Positions 1 through 7,457 of a DNA stretch of 19,034 nucleotides are shown one piece after another. The notes under the pieces were generated by a model. The model did not search any database. It had not been told where the DNA came from and worked only from the letters and a program-made list of their open reading frames with translations. This stretch comes from Baffinella frigidus (Eukaryota > Cryptophyceae > Cryptomonadales > Baffinellaceae), in assembly GCA_026770585.1 (NCBI GenBank), contig MU646693.1:42018-61051 (forward strand). Reading direction: 5' to 3'. Positions within the stretch are counted from its first letter, which is position 1; each line of letters starts with the position of its first letter. The position numbers and the translations under genes were made by a program.

Positions 1-54
1 TCTCTATCTCTGTCTCTCTCGCGCGCGCTCGCTCTCTCTGTCTCTCTCTCTCAG
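1..54 (+). repeat. CT-rich microsatellite, possible polypyrimidine tract
   Basis: An almost pure (TC)n tract with a short GC run is cut by the window edge and ends in TCTCAG. A pyrimidine run ending in CAG is what a 3' splice site looks like. The confirmed last acceptor of the window (18793) also follows a CT-rich run, so this may be the end of an intron. Confidence 0.6.
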
Positions 55-136
55 CGTCGCAGCACCTCAATGTGGTGGCATGCTCTCGCACGAGCTCTCA
101 GAAGCGCCGGGATGGTTCTGCCATAGGCACCCGAGC
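55..136 (+). CDS. Possible exon of gene 1 (tentative)
   Basis: GC-rich sequence follows directly after a polypyrimidine tract and CAG. One + frame is open from 57 to about 180 (S-Q-H-L-N-V-V-A-C-S-R-T-S-S-Q-K-R-R). A GC-type donor, ATAG|GCACCC, would end the exon at 136. A minus-strand open frame covers the same bases but has no splice context. No family is recognised and no joining exon is confirmed, so this is only a candidate. Confidence 0.22.
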
Positions 137-177
137 CACGATGCAGTCTAATGTCGGATCCTCGGAATCGAATTCCG

Positions 178-298
178 GAACATAACAGAATCTGTGGCGA
201 TCTTAAAGCTTCCAACGCCGAAGATAAGGGTGGATATGCTATTTGAGGCATACAAACAAGGCTAAGATGAGTGTATTTACCCACAGATTCTGTCAAGT
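178..298. repeat. Foldback element, family F7
   Basis: Terminal arms around ACAGAATCTGTGG (190-202) and CCACAGATTCTGT (281-293) are inverted copies. The interior (ATATGCTATTTGAGGCAT, about 234-251) recurs with changes at 3867-3884, which marks a dispersed family. Confidence 0.55.
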
Positions 299-384
299 CC
301 CGGGATTAAATTGTGGGTGCACCTGTGTTACCTCGACGCACGTCTCATGACCGGCCTTGAACCCGGAACCTTAAACCCGAAACC
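298..384 (+). repeat. Dispersed repeat leading into the CCCGAAA array, copy 1
   Basis: This segment (ATTGTGGGTGCACCTGT, CTCATGACC, AACCCGGAACCTT) matches 3157-3250 in the same order. In both places it runs straight into a CCCGAAA heptamer array. The pair is a direct duplication of a unit about 200 bp long, 2.86 kb apart. Confidence 0.65.
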
Positions 385-471
385 CGAAACCCGAAACCCG
401 AAAACCGAAACCCGAAACCCGAAAACCGAAAACCGAAACCCGAAACCCGAAACCCGAAACCCGAAACCCTT
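358..471 (+). repeat. CCCGAAA heptamer array 1
   Basis: About 15 tandem units of CCCGAAA (TTTCGGG on the other strand) with CCGAAAA variants. It differs by one base from the plant-type telomere heptamer CCCTAAA that fills other introns here. It is interstitial and C-rich on the coding strand, just upstream of a decayed copy of a gene 1 exon. Confidence 0.85.
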
Positions 472-472
472 G

Positions 473-510
473 GCGCAAGAACCTTAATACGGACCGACCT
501 CGCCTACTCG
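473..510 (+). pseudogene. Decayed acceptor-side copy of gene 1 exon 990-1114
   Basis: GCGCAAGAACCTTAATACGG followed by ACCGACCTCGCCT matches the intact exon start at 984-1015 (GCGCAGGAACCTTCATACGG). The acceptor AG has become AA, so it should not splice. It lies upstream of the intact exon, as acceptor-side copies do throughout this window. Confidence 0.6.
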
Positions 511-657
511 ATTGCCAACCAGAATATTTCATCTCAAGTCAACTGCCCTGCCAGCTAGAATCTCAAGTCAAATGCCTGGTCTGGGACCAGGCTCCCCGGC
601 AACTTACTACCGATGATCAGCCAGTTGACTTAAGGTGAAATGTTCTGGCTGGCACTC
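511..657. repeat. Foldback element, family F6, copy 1
   Basis: Left arm CGATTGCCAACCAGAATATT (from 509) and right arm CTGGCTGGCACTCGAT (ending 661) are imperfect inverted copies, with AGTCAACTG and CAGTTGACT further in. The core CCTGGTCTGGGACCAGG (575-591) is a hairpin. A second copy lies at 5408-5560 with a different core palindrome. Confidence 0.65.
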
Positions 658-704
658 GATTGCTCGGTCAGATCGATTTCAATTTCGAGGAGCTGCCAAC
701 CGCC

Positions 705-985
705 GCCCTATCCTGTACCAAATGACAAGCGCTGTCCTGTGCCAACCGACGCCCTCTCCTGCCAACAGACGCCTTATCCTGCCAACAGACGCCCTATCCT
801 GTACCAACTGACGCCCTATCCTGCCAACTGACGCCCTATCCGGCCAACTGACGCCCTATGCTGCCAACCGACGCCCTATGCTGCCCACCGACGCCCTATC
901 CTGCCAACTGACGCCCTATCTTGCCAACCGACGCCCTATCCTGCCAAGTGACGCCTTTTCCTGCCAAGTGACGCCCTACCCTCGC
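705..985 (+). repeat. 20-bp minisatellite
   Basis: About 13 tandem copies of a 20-bp unit (CTGCCAACTGACGCCCTATC) with scattered substitutions. It ends about 5 bp before the acceptor of the exon at 990 and is C-rich on the sense strand. The short open frames over it are translations of the repeat, not genes. Confidence 0.9.
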
Positions 986-989
986 GCAG

Positions 990-1114
990 GAACCTTCATA
1001 CGGACCGAACTCGCCTGTGCAATCACTCAGCGCGATGGATTTCACGGAGGTGGACATAGCAGAGGGCGATGAAGAACTGATCGTACGCTCGAGCTCGTCT
1101 GCCGAAATCATCAG
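990..1114 (+). CDS. Gene 1, internal exon A
   Basis: The exon starts after CGCGCAG and ends at ATCATCAG|GTTCAA. It is open in one frame over 41 codons in phase 0, with two bases left over. The peptide begins E-P-S-Y-G-P-N-S-P-V-Q-S-L-S and continues with an acidic stretch M-D-F-T-E-V-D-I-A-E-G-D-E-E and then R-S-S-S-S-A-E. The strongest support is that an acceptor-side copy lies upstream (473-510) and two donor-side copies lie downstream (1253-1336, 1799-1838), the same layout as around the MnmE exons. The product is not recognised. Its phase-2 end does not join exon 4090-4166, so an exon must be missing between them. An alternative is that this belongs to a separate gene. Confidence 0.5.
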
Positions 1115-1252
1115 GTTCAATCCGGGGATATCAGTCAATTTAACTCAGAGGAGTCCCAACCCAAAAGCTGATTTCATAGGAGAATTCATAGGAGAAATTA
1201 CTATGGCATAGGCGAATTTACTTATGAATCCTAATTAAATCGATAAGCCTCT

Positions 1253-1336
1253 CCGCGATGGATTTCACGGAGGTGGACATATCAGAGGGCGATGAAGAGC
1301 GGATTGTATGATCGCGCTCGGCGGCAGAAATCGGGT
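1253..1336 (+). pseudogene. Decayed donor-side copy of exon A
   Basis: From GCGATGGATTTCACGGAGG it repeats exon A almost exactly for about 50 bp, then drifts. The frame breaks at a TGA where exon A reads through Leu-Ile-Val-Arg. The end GAAATCGG|GTTAC keeps a GT at the donor position. Confidence 0.75.
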
Positions 1337-1398
1337 TACAACCCACACTCGCCACCGAAGGGAGAGGGGCAGCGCATACTCTCGGGCGTGCTCTCTTC

Positions 1399-1594
1399 CC
1401 ACTCGAGGCTAGAAGTGAGACTATTTTAAAACAGAGCTTCTTTTACAAGTGAAGGGGAAAAAAGAAATGTGTAGTAATTTTCATACAAATAGGGGCATTT
1501 GGTCACGTAGCTCAAGTTATAACTTGAGCTACGTGACCAAGCATGCCCGTGACTGGTACTAAATTTAACAACCCCCTCTTCCAGCCTCGAGTGG
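1399..1594. mobile_element. MITE-like foldback element, family F1, copy 1
   Basis: Terminal inverted repeats CCACTCGAGGCTAG (1399-1412) and CCAGCCTCGAGTGG (1581-1594) differ at one position and are flanked by TC on both sides, a possible 2-bp target duplication. The interior carries GTGTAGTAATTTTC and a perfect 42-bp palindrome at 1499-1540 whose outer stem is TTGGTCACGTA. It has no coding capacity, so it would be non-autonomous. Copies 2 and 3 are at 4368-4578 and 7041-7228. Confidence 0.8.
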
Positions 1595-1654
1595 TCCGGG
1601 TGACATAAAGCGCCAGGAGAAAGCCGGGGGAGCGGTTGAGTTCTCGCTCTGTCC

Positions 1655-1790
1655 CAGTCCCACACAGCGGGCTTCGAAGGGATTTTCGGCCCAAATCGGG
1701 CCACCTTTCTGTTACCTTATCCGTAGGAACCCCCCCTATGCCCCTACGGATTGCCTACAGTAGGGTCCTAGGTCTTATCGCCAAGGGTTA
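1655..1790. repeat. Dispersed element, family F3, copy 1
   Basis: It begins CACACAGCGGGCTTCGAAGG and contains GTTACCTTATCCGTAGGAAC, CCCTACGGATTGCCTAC and CCAAGGGTTATTC. The core recurs at 6276-6412 (twice) and 6912-6990, and as an inverted pair at 10888-11000. Its outer end recurs at 7000-7025 and 15208-15260. Confidence 0.7.
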
Positions 1791-1798
1791 TTCAAAAC

Positions 1799-1838
1799 CC
1801 CTGATCGTACGCCCGCGCTCGGCTGGAGAAATCAGGGT
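1799..1838 (+). pseudogene. Short donor-side copy of exon A
   Basis: CTGATCGTACGC, CGCTCGGCTG and GAAATCAGG|GTTATC reproduce the last 40 bp of exon A (LIVR...SAGEI). The GT is kept at the border. This is the third and shortest copy in the series going downstream. Confidence 0.6.
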
Positions 1839-1947
1839 TATCTTCGTATACGTTGCATACTTGGTGATATATGACTCTGGGTAGGTGACTCTCTAGAGCA
1901 TCTTTCTGCTCTCGCGTGTCGCCTCCCAACCAACCCCGAGGCTATCA

Positions 1948-2083
1948 ATCCGGGGATATAATTGAATTTAACGAAAATAGGTAACGAAATTTACTACACA
2001 TAAGGCTCATACTAGTGATAGTAAAGCATTTGTGTAGTAAATTTCGTTGCCCATTTTCATTTAATTAAACGATTGTCCCGGAT
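1948..2083. mobile_element. MITE-like foldback element, family F2, copy 1
   Basis: Two arms of about 53 bp (1948-2000 and 2030-2083) are near-perfect inverted copies, beginning ATCCGGG and ending with AACGAAATTTACTACACA at the loop. The loop contains CATACTAGT. Half-element traces (ATCCGGGGATAT) occur at 1120-1132 and 4017-4050. Related copies lie at 3483-3616 and 18621-18724. Confidence 0.8.
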
Positions 2084-2145
2084 TAGGTAGCACCTCGCGC
2101 TTCCTTTTGCGGCGTGCGATAAGGTTTCGAGGCTATACTCGTTAC

Positions 2146-2300
2146 GGAAGCGTCCAGACCTGACTCCTGTTTTTGGACCTGAAGCGGATCAAATCGCCTC
2201 TACCTCACCCCCTTTTATGATTTCGTACCCCCTTTTTAGACTTTTTGGAGCGTAGAGGCTATTTGATCCGCTTCAGGAGTTTCAGGACTGGACGCCTCGC
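2146..2300. repeat. Foldback element
   Basis: Arms of about 50 bp, with TGAAGCGGATCAAAT (2179-2193) matching inverted ATTTGATCCGCTTCA (2261-2275). The outer parts GGAAGCGTCCAG and CTGGACGCCTCGC are also inverted copies. The loop is T/C-rich. Confidence 0.7.
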
Positions 2301-2325
2301 AAACTAACACCCAAGCGCCAGACAC

Positions 2326-2442
2326 CAGAAGAGAACCAAATCGGGATATGCCGCCTGTAGTAAATTTCACCAGGGTAAACCCTGTGGGTTTATGCCTCGC
2401 GACAAAATGTACTCAACTCCACCCCGATTTGGTTCTCTTCTG
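2326..2442. repeat. Foldback element
   Basis: CAGAAGAGAACCAAATCGGG (2326-2345) is matched by its inverted copy at 2423-2442. A small internal palindrome, CAGGGTAAACCCTG, lies near 2371-2384. It abuts the preceding foldback element, so two foldbacks sit side by side. Confidence 0.7.
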
Positions 2443-2657
2443 ATTGCGTTTGCCCTGCAGGGTCTCGGCAGCAGAAATCAGTTGGCCCATCCAGGGCTGG
2501 AGGGGGGGGTATTCAAAAGTCATTTTTCAGGGGATATGGTTCTCGAAAGTCATATTTTACCAGTAAACCGGCTCCAAGAACGAGCCAACGGCTCCAAGAA
2601 CGAGCATGGAATGCCCTACCCAAGGGCCTGGAGTGGCATCTCTTCCTCTGACGGCGT

Positions 2658-2860
2658 GCAATCCACCAACCCTCACGGAAAGACCAAATCGTCGATTTTC
2701 AGCCCTCGGAGGTAGGGGGTGTCGGGGTCGGATCCGACCCCGACGATCTTATAATGGCCCGATAAAAGCTGCTTTCTCAGGGTTAGAGAGTTTTAAAAAT
2801 GCTTTGCACAAAAGGTCGAGCATCGTTGATTTGGTCCTCCCGTGAGGGTTGGTGGATGCT
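2658..2860. repeat. Foldback element centred on a perfect 24-bp palindrome
   Basis: The arms (GCAATCCACCAACCCTCACG at 2658-2677 and CGTGAGGGTTGGTGG near 2841-2855) are inverted copies and continue inward through GACCAAATC and GATTTGGTC. Between them lies GTCGGGGTCGGATCCGACCC plus CGAC (2721-2744), a perfect GC-rich palindrome. Confidence 0.75.
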
Positions 2861-2990
2861 TTGCGGTGCGGCTGAGCCGTTGCCGTAACGGTCCTTTAGG
2901 TCCTTTAGGTTTCGATTTCTCCCAACATAGCCCAACGACACGCCCTTCCGTAGAAAGCATCTGACACCTCATGGACGTGTTGTCGACCAG

Positions 2991-3052
2991 TTTGACCATC
3001 AATTCGACCATCAATTCGACCATCATCAATTTGACCATCAATAATTTGACCG
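2991..3052 (+). repeat. Degenerate 12-bp tandem repeat
   Basis: About five copies of AATTCGACCATC and variants (AATTTGACCATC, AATTTGACCGTC). It precedes a pyrimidine-poor CCCAG at about 3066, so a splicing role is not obvious. Confidence 0.7.
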
Positions 3053-3067
3053 TCTGCGCTTGCCCAG

Positions 3068-3163
3068 GGTCCCGTCCTCCCCTGGCGGATCCACGCTGCG
3101 GATGCAAGCTGCTCGGCATTCTGCGCAGAAGCCTCTCGACCGACGAGGCACCGTCCCCTCCAG
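3068..3163 (+). CDS. Exon-like GC island, possible gene 1 exon
   Basis: GC-rich sequence between TTGCCCAG and CCCTCCAG/GAATTG is open in all three + frames, so the frame cannot be fixed. The frame containing K-L-L-G-I-L-R-R-S-L-S looks most protein-like. No ladder of its own exon sequence was seen, and the donor would have to be GA or a GT slightly downstream. It could be one of the missing exons between 1114 and 4090. Confidence 0.22.
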
Positions 3164-3235
3164 GAATTGTGTGTGCACCTGTTTTTTTTCTGTTTTTTTT
3201 TTCACACACGCCTCATGACCAGCCTTCAACCCGGA

Positions 3236-3432
3236 ACCTTCAACCTTCCGCCTCACACCCGAAACCTGAAACCCGAAACCCGAAACCGGAAACCCGGAAC
3301 CCGAAACTTGAAACCCGAAACCCGAAACCCGAAACCTGAAACCCGAACCCCGAAACCTGAAACCCAAAACCCGAAACCCGAAACCCGAAACCCGAAACCC
3401 GAAACCTTCCACCCGAAACCCCAAACCCGAAA
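3236..3432 (+). repeat. CCCGAAA heptamer array 2
   Basis: About 25 units of CCCGAAA with CCTGAAA, CCCAAAA and CCGGAAA variants follow copy 2 of the lead-in repeat (3157-3250). The long open frames on both strands here are heptamer translations. Confidence 0.85.
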
Positions 3433-3482
3433 TTTTCAAACCCTACACCCTGCAGCAGGGGACCTCTGCAGGCCGAGTCTAA

Positions 3483-3616
3483 CCGCGGCGAGTATTTGTG
3501 ATAAACATGTTGCGGCAACGAAACTTACAACACGAATGATTCATACTAGTATTTGTAAAAACACAAGCGTAGTAAATTTTGTTGCCTTTACACAGTTATC
3601 ATAAATACTCGTCCGG
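3483..3616. mobile_element. MITE-like foldback element, family F2, copy 2
   Basis: Arms of about 50 bp (3483-3532 and 3568-3616) are imperfect inverted copies: CGAGTATTTGTGATAA against TTATCATAAATACTCG, and GGCAACGAAACTTAC against GTAAATTTTGTTGCC. The loop has CATACTAGTA, as in the other two copies. Confidence 0.7.
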
Positions 3617-3619
3617 ATG

Positions 3620-4089
3620 AAATCTGACAGAGAATGGTGTTCTTGGCAGTTGGCGTGGGGTCCAACTGGGCCCAGGGTTCTCAGGGGACCTCTGCAGGCC
3701 GAATCTGACAGAGAATGGTGTTTTTGGCAGTTGAGGAGGGGTCTGACTGGGCCCAGGGTTCTCCCCTCACACCCTACACCCTGAAGTAGGGGACCTCTGC
3801 AGGCCGAATCTGACAGAGAATGGTGTTTTTGGCAGTTGGCGAGGTGTTCGACTGGGCCGCGGGTGCATATGCTATTTTAGGCATCACATGAAGCTATCTT
3901 ACGCCTTTTTATCAGGACAGATTCTGGTATGTTCCGAGATGAAATCTCACAAAGAATGGTGTTGGGCAGTTGGCGTGGGGTCCGACTGGGCTCCAAGGTT
4001 CTGAAATCATTTTTAATCCGGGGATATAATTTAATTTAACGAAAATGGGCAACGAAACCGAATCTGACAGAGAATGGTGTTTTGGGCAG
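3620..4089 (+). repeat. Ladder of four decayed acceptor-side copies of exon B
   Basis: Four repeats of about 80-135 bp start near 3621, 3702, 3806 and 3943 with AATCTGACAGAGAATGGTGT. They reach a copy of the 3' splice site GGCAG|TTGGCG at 3649, 3730, 3834 and 3969, each followed by 15-25 bp of exon B sequence (GGGGTCCGACTGGGC). The fifth and last repeat (4061) leads into the intact exon at 4090. Two units also share CAGGGGACCTCTGCAGGCC. An F7 fragment (3866-3930) and a half F2 element (4015-4056) are inserted. Confidence 0.8.
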
Positions 4090-4166
4090 TTGGCGAGGGG
4101 TCCGACTTGTTCCAGGATGCTGCCCGCCGCGGGCGCTCTGTCCCCGCCGTCTCCGTCTCCGTCGAG
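4090..4166 (+). CDS. Gene 1, internal exon B
   Basis: The exon lies between TTTGGGCAG and GTCGAG|GTCGCA. In the preferred frame (one base taken from the previous exon, ending in phase 0) it reads G-E-G-S-D-L-F-Q-D-A-A-R-R-G-R-S-V-P. It is recognised as an exon because four truncated copies of its acceptor lie directly upstream and because it joins exon C in phase. The other two frames are also open, so the frame rests on that junction. The product is unknown. Confidence 0.45.
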
Positions 4167-4179
4167 GTCGCAGAGGTAC

Positions 4180-4300
4180 TCTCTCTCTCTCCCTCCCTCT
4201 CCCTCACCCGTGCGCGCTCTCTCTCTCCCTCCCTCTCTCCCTCTCTCCCTCTCTCCCTCCCTCCCTCCCCCCCTCCCTCCTCTGTCTCCGTCTCCGTCTC
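4180..4300 (+). repeat. CT-rich low-complexity tract with donor-side echo
   Basis: (CTCTCCCT)n sequence follows just after the exon B donor. Near its end TGTCTCCGTCTCCGTCTCC repeats the last bases of exon B (CCGTCTCCGTCTCCGTC), a possible donor-side echo. Serine/proline-rich open frames here are low-complexity artefacts. Confidence 0.75.
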
Positions 4301-4367
4301 CACCCAACTAGTCCGGATCCGCCTTGTCACCGAGGTGATTTTAGCGGACCGGCCTCGCGCCATGGGA

Positions 4368-4578
4368 CCACTCGAGGCTAGAAATGTGACAATTCTAAAA
4401 GTTTTAACTTGACAAGTCCTCTACAAGTGGACCGCTGTGTAATAATTTTCACACACACAGGGTCGTTTGGTCACGTATCTGGGGGAATCCCCCCAGATAC
4501 GTGACCAAGCCCGCCCGTGACTGGTACAAATTTCAACAACCCCACATTTAAAATAGTCCCTCTACCAGCCTCGAGTGG
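4368..4578. mobile_element. MITE-like foldback element, family F1, copy 2
   Basis: Termini CCACTCGAGGCTAG (4368-4381) and CCAGCCTCGAGTGG (4565-4578) are flanked by GA on both sides. The central palindrome (4467-4508, 42 bp, one mismatched pair) has the same outer stem TTGGTCACGTA as copy 1 but a completely different inner stem (TCTGGGGG instead of GCTCAAGTT). Confidence 0.82.
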
Positions 4579-4806
4579 GAGCGTTGATGCCCTTTCCCAG
4601 ATACCACGCCAGGGCAGAAGTCGAAATTCGAACGATTTTTCATTTTACTACACGGTCTAGGAGTTAAGTTGATTCCACCCGGCGAACACGCCAAAAGTGT
4701 TGGGAATTGGAGCCCTTGCCACGCGGAATTCAGAAAATCGGTACCACGATACGCCATCTAAACACTTGTAACGCGAACGAGTGTATACGAAAATGAAACT
4801 TGTGAC

Positions 4807-4950
4807 CTGGCGTGGAGGGCCTCTGACTTCCCCCATTCATTCGCGAAACGTTGTGATTTCACGTCGAAATTTAAGCCCAAATACCGTCAGCCGAAATCTT
4901 AGCCCTTTTTGCCTCCGGGCGTGGAGCACCTCTGACTCCCCCCATCCATC
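4807..4950 (+). repeat. Duplicated acceptor-proximal intron segment before exon C
   Basis: GGCGTGGAGGGCCTCTGACT at 4809-4828 is repeated as GGCGTGGAGCACCTCTGACT at 4918-4937, each followed by CCCCC(A/C)ATCCAT-type sequence. The second copy is the pyrimidine tract of the exon C acceptor, so this is an intron-border duplication without exon sequence. Confidence 0.65.
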
Positions 4951-4955
4951 TCCAG

Positions 4956-5167
4956 GCCCCGATGCGAACTCGCCGCAGCCTCCAACAGTTCTCAAAGTCA
5001 GCAAATCAACTTACCGGGGCGAGGTCCACTTTCGACGTGGCCATGACTTCCTCGCACGAATCGCACCCTGAGACGCGCGCGGCCGGGCTAGCGCTCGTCG
5101 ACCGCTTCCACGTGTCGCAGCAGGGGAGCTACCATTTGACCATCAAGTCGGAAGAGGCTGGCTGCGG
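4956..5167 (+). CDS. Gene 1, internal exon C
   Basis: It begins after a good pyrimidine tract ending CTCCAG and ends at GGCTGCGG|GTGCGT. The frame is open for 70 codons starting in phase 0 (joining exon B) and ends in phase 2, which fits exon D at 7628. It includes S-A-N-Q-L-T-G-A-R-S-T-F-D-V-A, an acidic/basic linker and V-D-R-F-H-V-S-Q-Q-G-S-Y-H-L-T-I. The beta-strand-like pattern does not match a family I can name. Acceptors at 4979 and 4989 are also possible. A weak echo of its ACTTTCGACGTG segment occurs at 6605-6618. Confidence 0.5.
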
Positions 5168-5214
5168 GTGCGTGCCCCCTAGATTTCCCCGGGTAAAAAG
5201 AGGGTAACGTATAA

Positions 5215-5366
5215 TTACTCCTATCAACTACCTATTACCTTGCCTATGTTCCTATTTCCTACCTATAGCTTACCTATTACCTTACGTATTTCCTTACCTT
5301 TTACCTTACCTATTACCTTACCTAGTACCTTACCTATTACCTTACCTATTACCTTACCTATATCTC
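5215..5366 (+). repeat. 12-bp tandem repeat (ACCTTACCTATT)
   Basis: About twelve copies of ACCTTACCTATT and variants form an AT-rich pyrimidine tract in the intron after exon C. Confidence 0.85.
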
Positions 5367-5407
5367 TATATTCAGCGCCCCTTCGCGGGTCTCTCAGTCC
5401 ACTCTGA

Positions 5408-5560
5408 GCCAGAACATTTCACCCAAGCCAACTCCCCCTGAAAGCCAGTTCCTTAAGTCAAATGCCTGCTCTCAGAGCAGGTCCATCTAAACGAAATGGC
5501 AACTTACTGCCGAGGATCAGCTTTGTTGACTTGAGGTAAAATATCCTGGGTAGCAGTGCA
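5408..5560. repeat. Foldback element, family F6, copy 2
   Basis: It is homologous to 511-657: AGTCAAATGCCTG, GGCAACTTACTGCCGAGGAT and GTTGACTTGAGGTAAAAT are in the same order. The core hairpin is CCTGCTCTCAGAGCAGG instead of CCTGGTCTGGGACCAGG. The ends are weakly inverted. Confidence 0.65.
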
Positions 5561-5565
5561 GTCTG

Positions 5566-5617
5566 TCGTCGTCGTCGTCTTCTTCTTCTTCTTCTTCTTC
5601 TTCTTCTTCTTCTTCTT
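5566..5617 (+). repeat. (TCG)n-(TCT)n microsatellite
   Basis: GTCGTCGTCGTC runs into about 15 TCT units. The poly-Lys stretch of the minus-strand open frame over this region comes from this repeat. Confidence 0.95.
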
Positions 5618-6272
5618 TATTACTCTCGATACAGGTCCTAGGTAGGATCTTAAGCCTTGAGTTGAGTGATACAAAAGTCTACGAGCCTTAAGAACGAGCC
5701 CGCCTCGGAGTCTATGTGGTCTCACGAATTCAGTGCGCTCGGGCGTTCTGGGGTGGAAACGTTGGCGGGTTTGTACCGCAGACCCAGCCTGCCAACATGT
5801 GAATAGTCTGCCCGTCGACCGATGAGGGTTCGTGACCCCAGAGAGAGAGCCACGCCAGAGCGCTCGAAACGTCCACCTTTGACATCTTTCAGGGGAATCC
5901 TCTTGAATGCTTAAGTCAACCACGTAGAATCTGACGTGAATAAGGCGTCGGTTTCCCTCGAGCACTCTGGCGTGGAGAGTTCTTTGTTGACAACCAAATT
6001 GTCCGGTTGGTTCAATCACCGGGATGATTTTACGGGCCGGCCTTGTGCCATGGGAGTTTCGAATTCCCTTTTCCCGGTAGCCCAATATCTACCTTCCACG
6101 TAGCAGCGACCGAGGAGGACCTTGTCACCTTGAATTCAAGGTCAAATTCCGGTTAGATCCTGGGGCAATGGATAAGATTCTAGTACGAATCGTTTGGATG
6201 GACTGTATCCGTGAAGCCCCCGGTGGCTGCTAAGTGGCTGCGTGGTCCAGCATCTTCTGGTGTCCTCGCCAG
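5618..6272. other. Intron sequence, no gene recognised
   Basis: No exon could be supported here. A segment at 5753-5830 (GGAAACGTTGGCGGGTTTGTACCGC, then CATGTGAATAGTCTGCCCGTC) resembles 14349-14410 in MnmE intron 3, so it is a fragment of a dispersed repeat. The minus-strand frame across 5504-6085 has no splice or homology support. Confidence 0.5.
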
Positions 6273-6412
6273 ATTCCGTTACCTTATCCGTAGGAAACCC
6301 CCCTATGTCCCTACGGATTGCCTACCGTAGGGTCGTAGACGGATTGCCTACCGTAGGGCCGTAGGAACCCCCCCTATGTCCCTACGGATTGCCTACCGTA
6401 GGGTCGTAGATC
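6273..6412. repeat. Family F3 element, copy 2 with internal duplication
   Basis: CCGTTACCTTATCCGTAGGA starts it, then CCCTACGGATTGCCTACCG and TAGGGTCGTAG. The core CGTAGGAAC...CCCTACGGATTGCC occurs twice in a row, each itself a small inverted repeat (CCGTAGG/CCTACGG). Confidence 0.75.
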
Positions 6413-6626
6413 GTGTGGCCACACGCACTGTCCAGCGAGTTTGGAACGAAATCAAACACCAGGTCCATCATCTCGACCTGGCTTTTTCATTTTCAAAGTC
6501 CATTTCCTTCAGAATTCAGGTGAAAGATTTTAAGACTGTGTCCCGTCCTCGCTCGGCAGCGGTGGACTCTTGTGAGGGCGAGCCCCACCCTTGCCACGGT
6601 GGATCCACTTTAGACGTGATGCGTGT

Positions 6627-6720
6627 CAATCAAAAGTCAACTCAATGGCGCAATCCTTCAAGTCGAAGGATTCCGCCAAAAGGTGACGTCACGGGCATGG
6701 GGAGTTGACTTTTGCGATTG
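6627..6720. repeat. Foldback element with nested hairpin
   Basis: CAATCAAAAGTCAACTCA (6627-6644) pairs with the inverted GAGTTGACTTTTGCGATTG (6702-6720). Inside lies the perfect hairpin AATCCTTC-AAGTC-GAAGGATT. The left arm with its flank (ACTTTAGACGTGATG) is found inverted at 11824-11880 in MnmE intron 1. Confidence 0.7.
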
Positions 6721-6904
6721 CCTCCCCTCAGGTCTAGCGTAGTACGAGGTTCTTATGCTCAATGGAGTCTCGTTCAAGATCACTTTTGTTTTTCAGGTAC
6801 AAAATCGATCACGCGACCCTCAGATCTGGGGGATGTGAATGATCTTTAGTCAACCGAGTGGCATGCCACACAGCGAGCTACCTAGAGAAAAAATCGTCAA
6901 ATCT

Positions 6905-7025
6905 TACCCATTTTCCGTTAACCTGATCCGTAGGAACCCCCCTGTGTCCCTACGGGTTGCCTACCGTAGGGTTCTGGTTCTTGTCGCTTAGGGGTGATTT
7001 AATCTCCCTTCAAATCCGCTGTGTG
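6905..7025. repeat. Family F3 element, copy 3
   Basis: CCGTTAACCTGATCCGTAGG, CCCTACGGGTTGCCTACCG and a right end, CAAATCCGCTGTGTG, that is the inverted form of the left end of copy 1 (CACACAGCGGGCTTCGAAGG). This suggests F3 has terminal inverted repeats. Confidence 0.65.
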
Positions 7026-7040
7026 GGTGTATGCACCCCC

Positions 7041-7228
7041 CCACAAGAATGCTAGAGAGGCCTATTTAAAACCGATGTGCTGTTAAAAGTGGGCACTTGT
7101 GTAGTAACTTTCGTTAATTGGTCACGTAACTAGCCATATATTGGCCAGGCGCGAGGTTGGAACACCCTATCCTGGTACAAATATTTACAACCCCACATGT
7201 AAATAGGACCCTCCAGCATTCTCGATGG
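7041..7228. mobile_element. MITE-like element, family F1, copy 3 (diverged)
   Basis: Ends CCACAAGAATGCTAGA (7041-7056) and CCAGCATTCTCGATGG (7213-7228) are inverted copies. CTTGTGTAGTAACTTTC, TTGGTCACGTA and CTGGTACAAAT...ACAACCCCACAT align with copies 1 and 2. The central palindrome is reduced to TGGTCACGTAACTAGCC...TTGGCCA and no longer extends far. Confidence 0.65.
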
Positions 7229-7253
7229 CAGCCTTCGTGTGTGAACCGAGCAC

Positions 7254-7400
7254 TTTCATCTCGAAAGATAACTGAATCAGTTCCCTAATTAGCGTTTTCG
7301 TTTATTTAGCAGGCCTAATTAAATTTACTATGCCCTAACTGATCTCGCCTATGCAACCTTCTATTGAAAAGGAACTGATTCAGTCATCTTCCGAGATGAA
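7254..7400. repeat. Foldback element
   Basis: TTTCATCTCGAAAGATAACTG (from 7254) plus AATCAGTTCC pairs with GGAACTGATTCAGTCATCTTC plus CGAGATGAA (ending 7400). The arms are about 30 bp with two or three mismatches. The interior is AT-rich (CTAATTAGCG, CTAATTAAATTTAC). Confidence 0.7.
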
Positions 7401-7457
7401 CTTTGTGTATGGACAGGCTGTATTACGCTCTGTAACACTTCCGGGGGTTTGACTTTC

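Noticed and set aside
705-985. CRISPR-like array
   Set aside because: The 20-bp units are contiguous without spacers and lie in a eukaryotic intron.
3038-3604. Open frames over CCCGAAA arrays on both strands
   Set aside because: A heptamer repeat read in frame gives a 7-residue repeat on either strand, with no start or splice context.
4031-4363. Arg/Glu/Gly-rich or Ser/Pro-rich proteins near the CT tract
   Set aside because: Pure low-complexity translation of a (CTCTCCCT)n tract in several frames.
5504-6085. 193-codon minus-strand open frame with a poly-Lys run
   Set aside because: It crosses a TCT microsatellite and repeat fragments, and has no recognisable domain.
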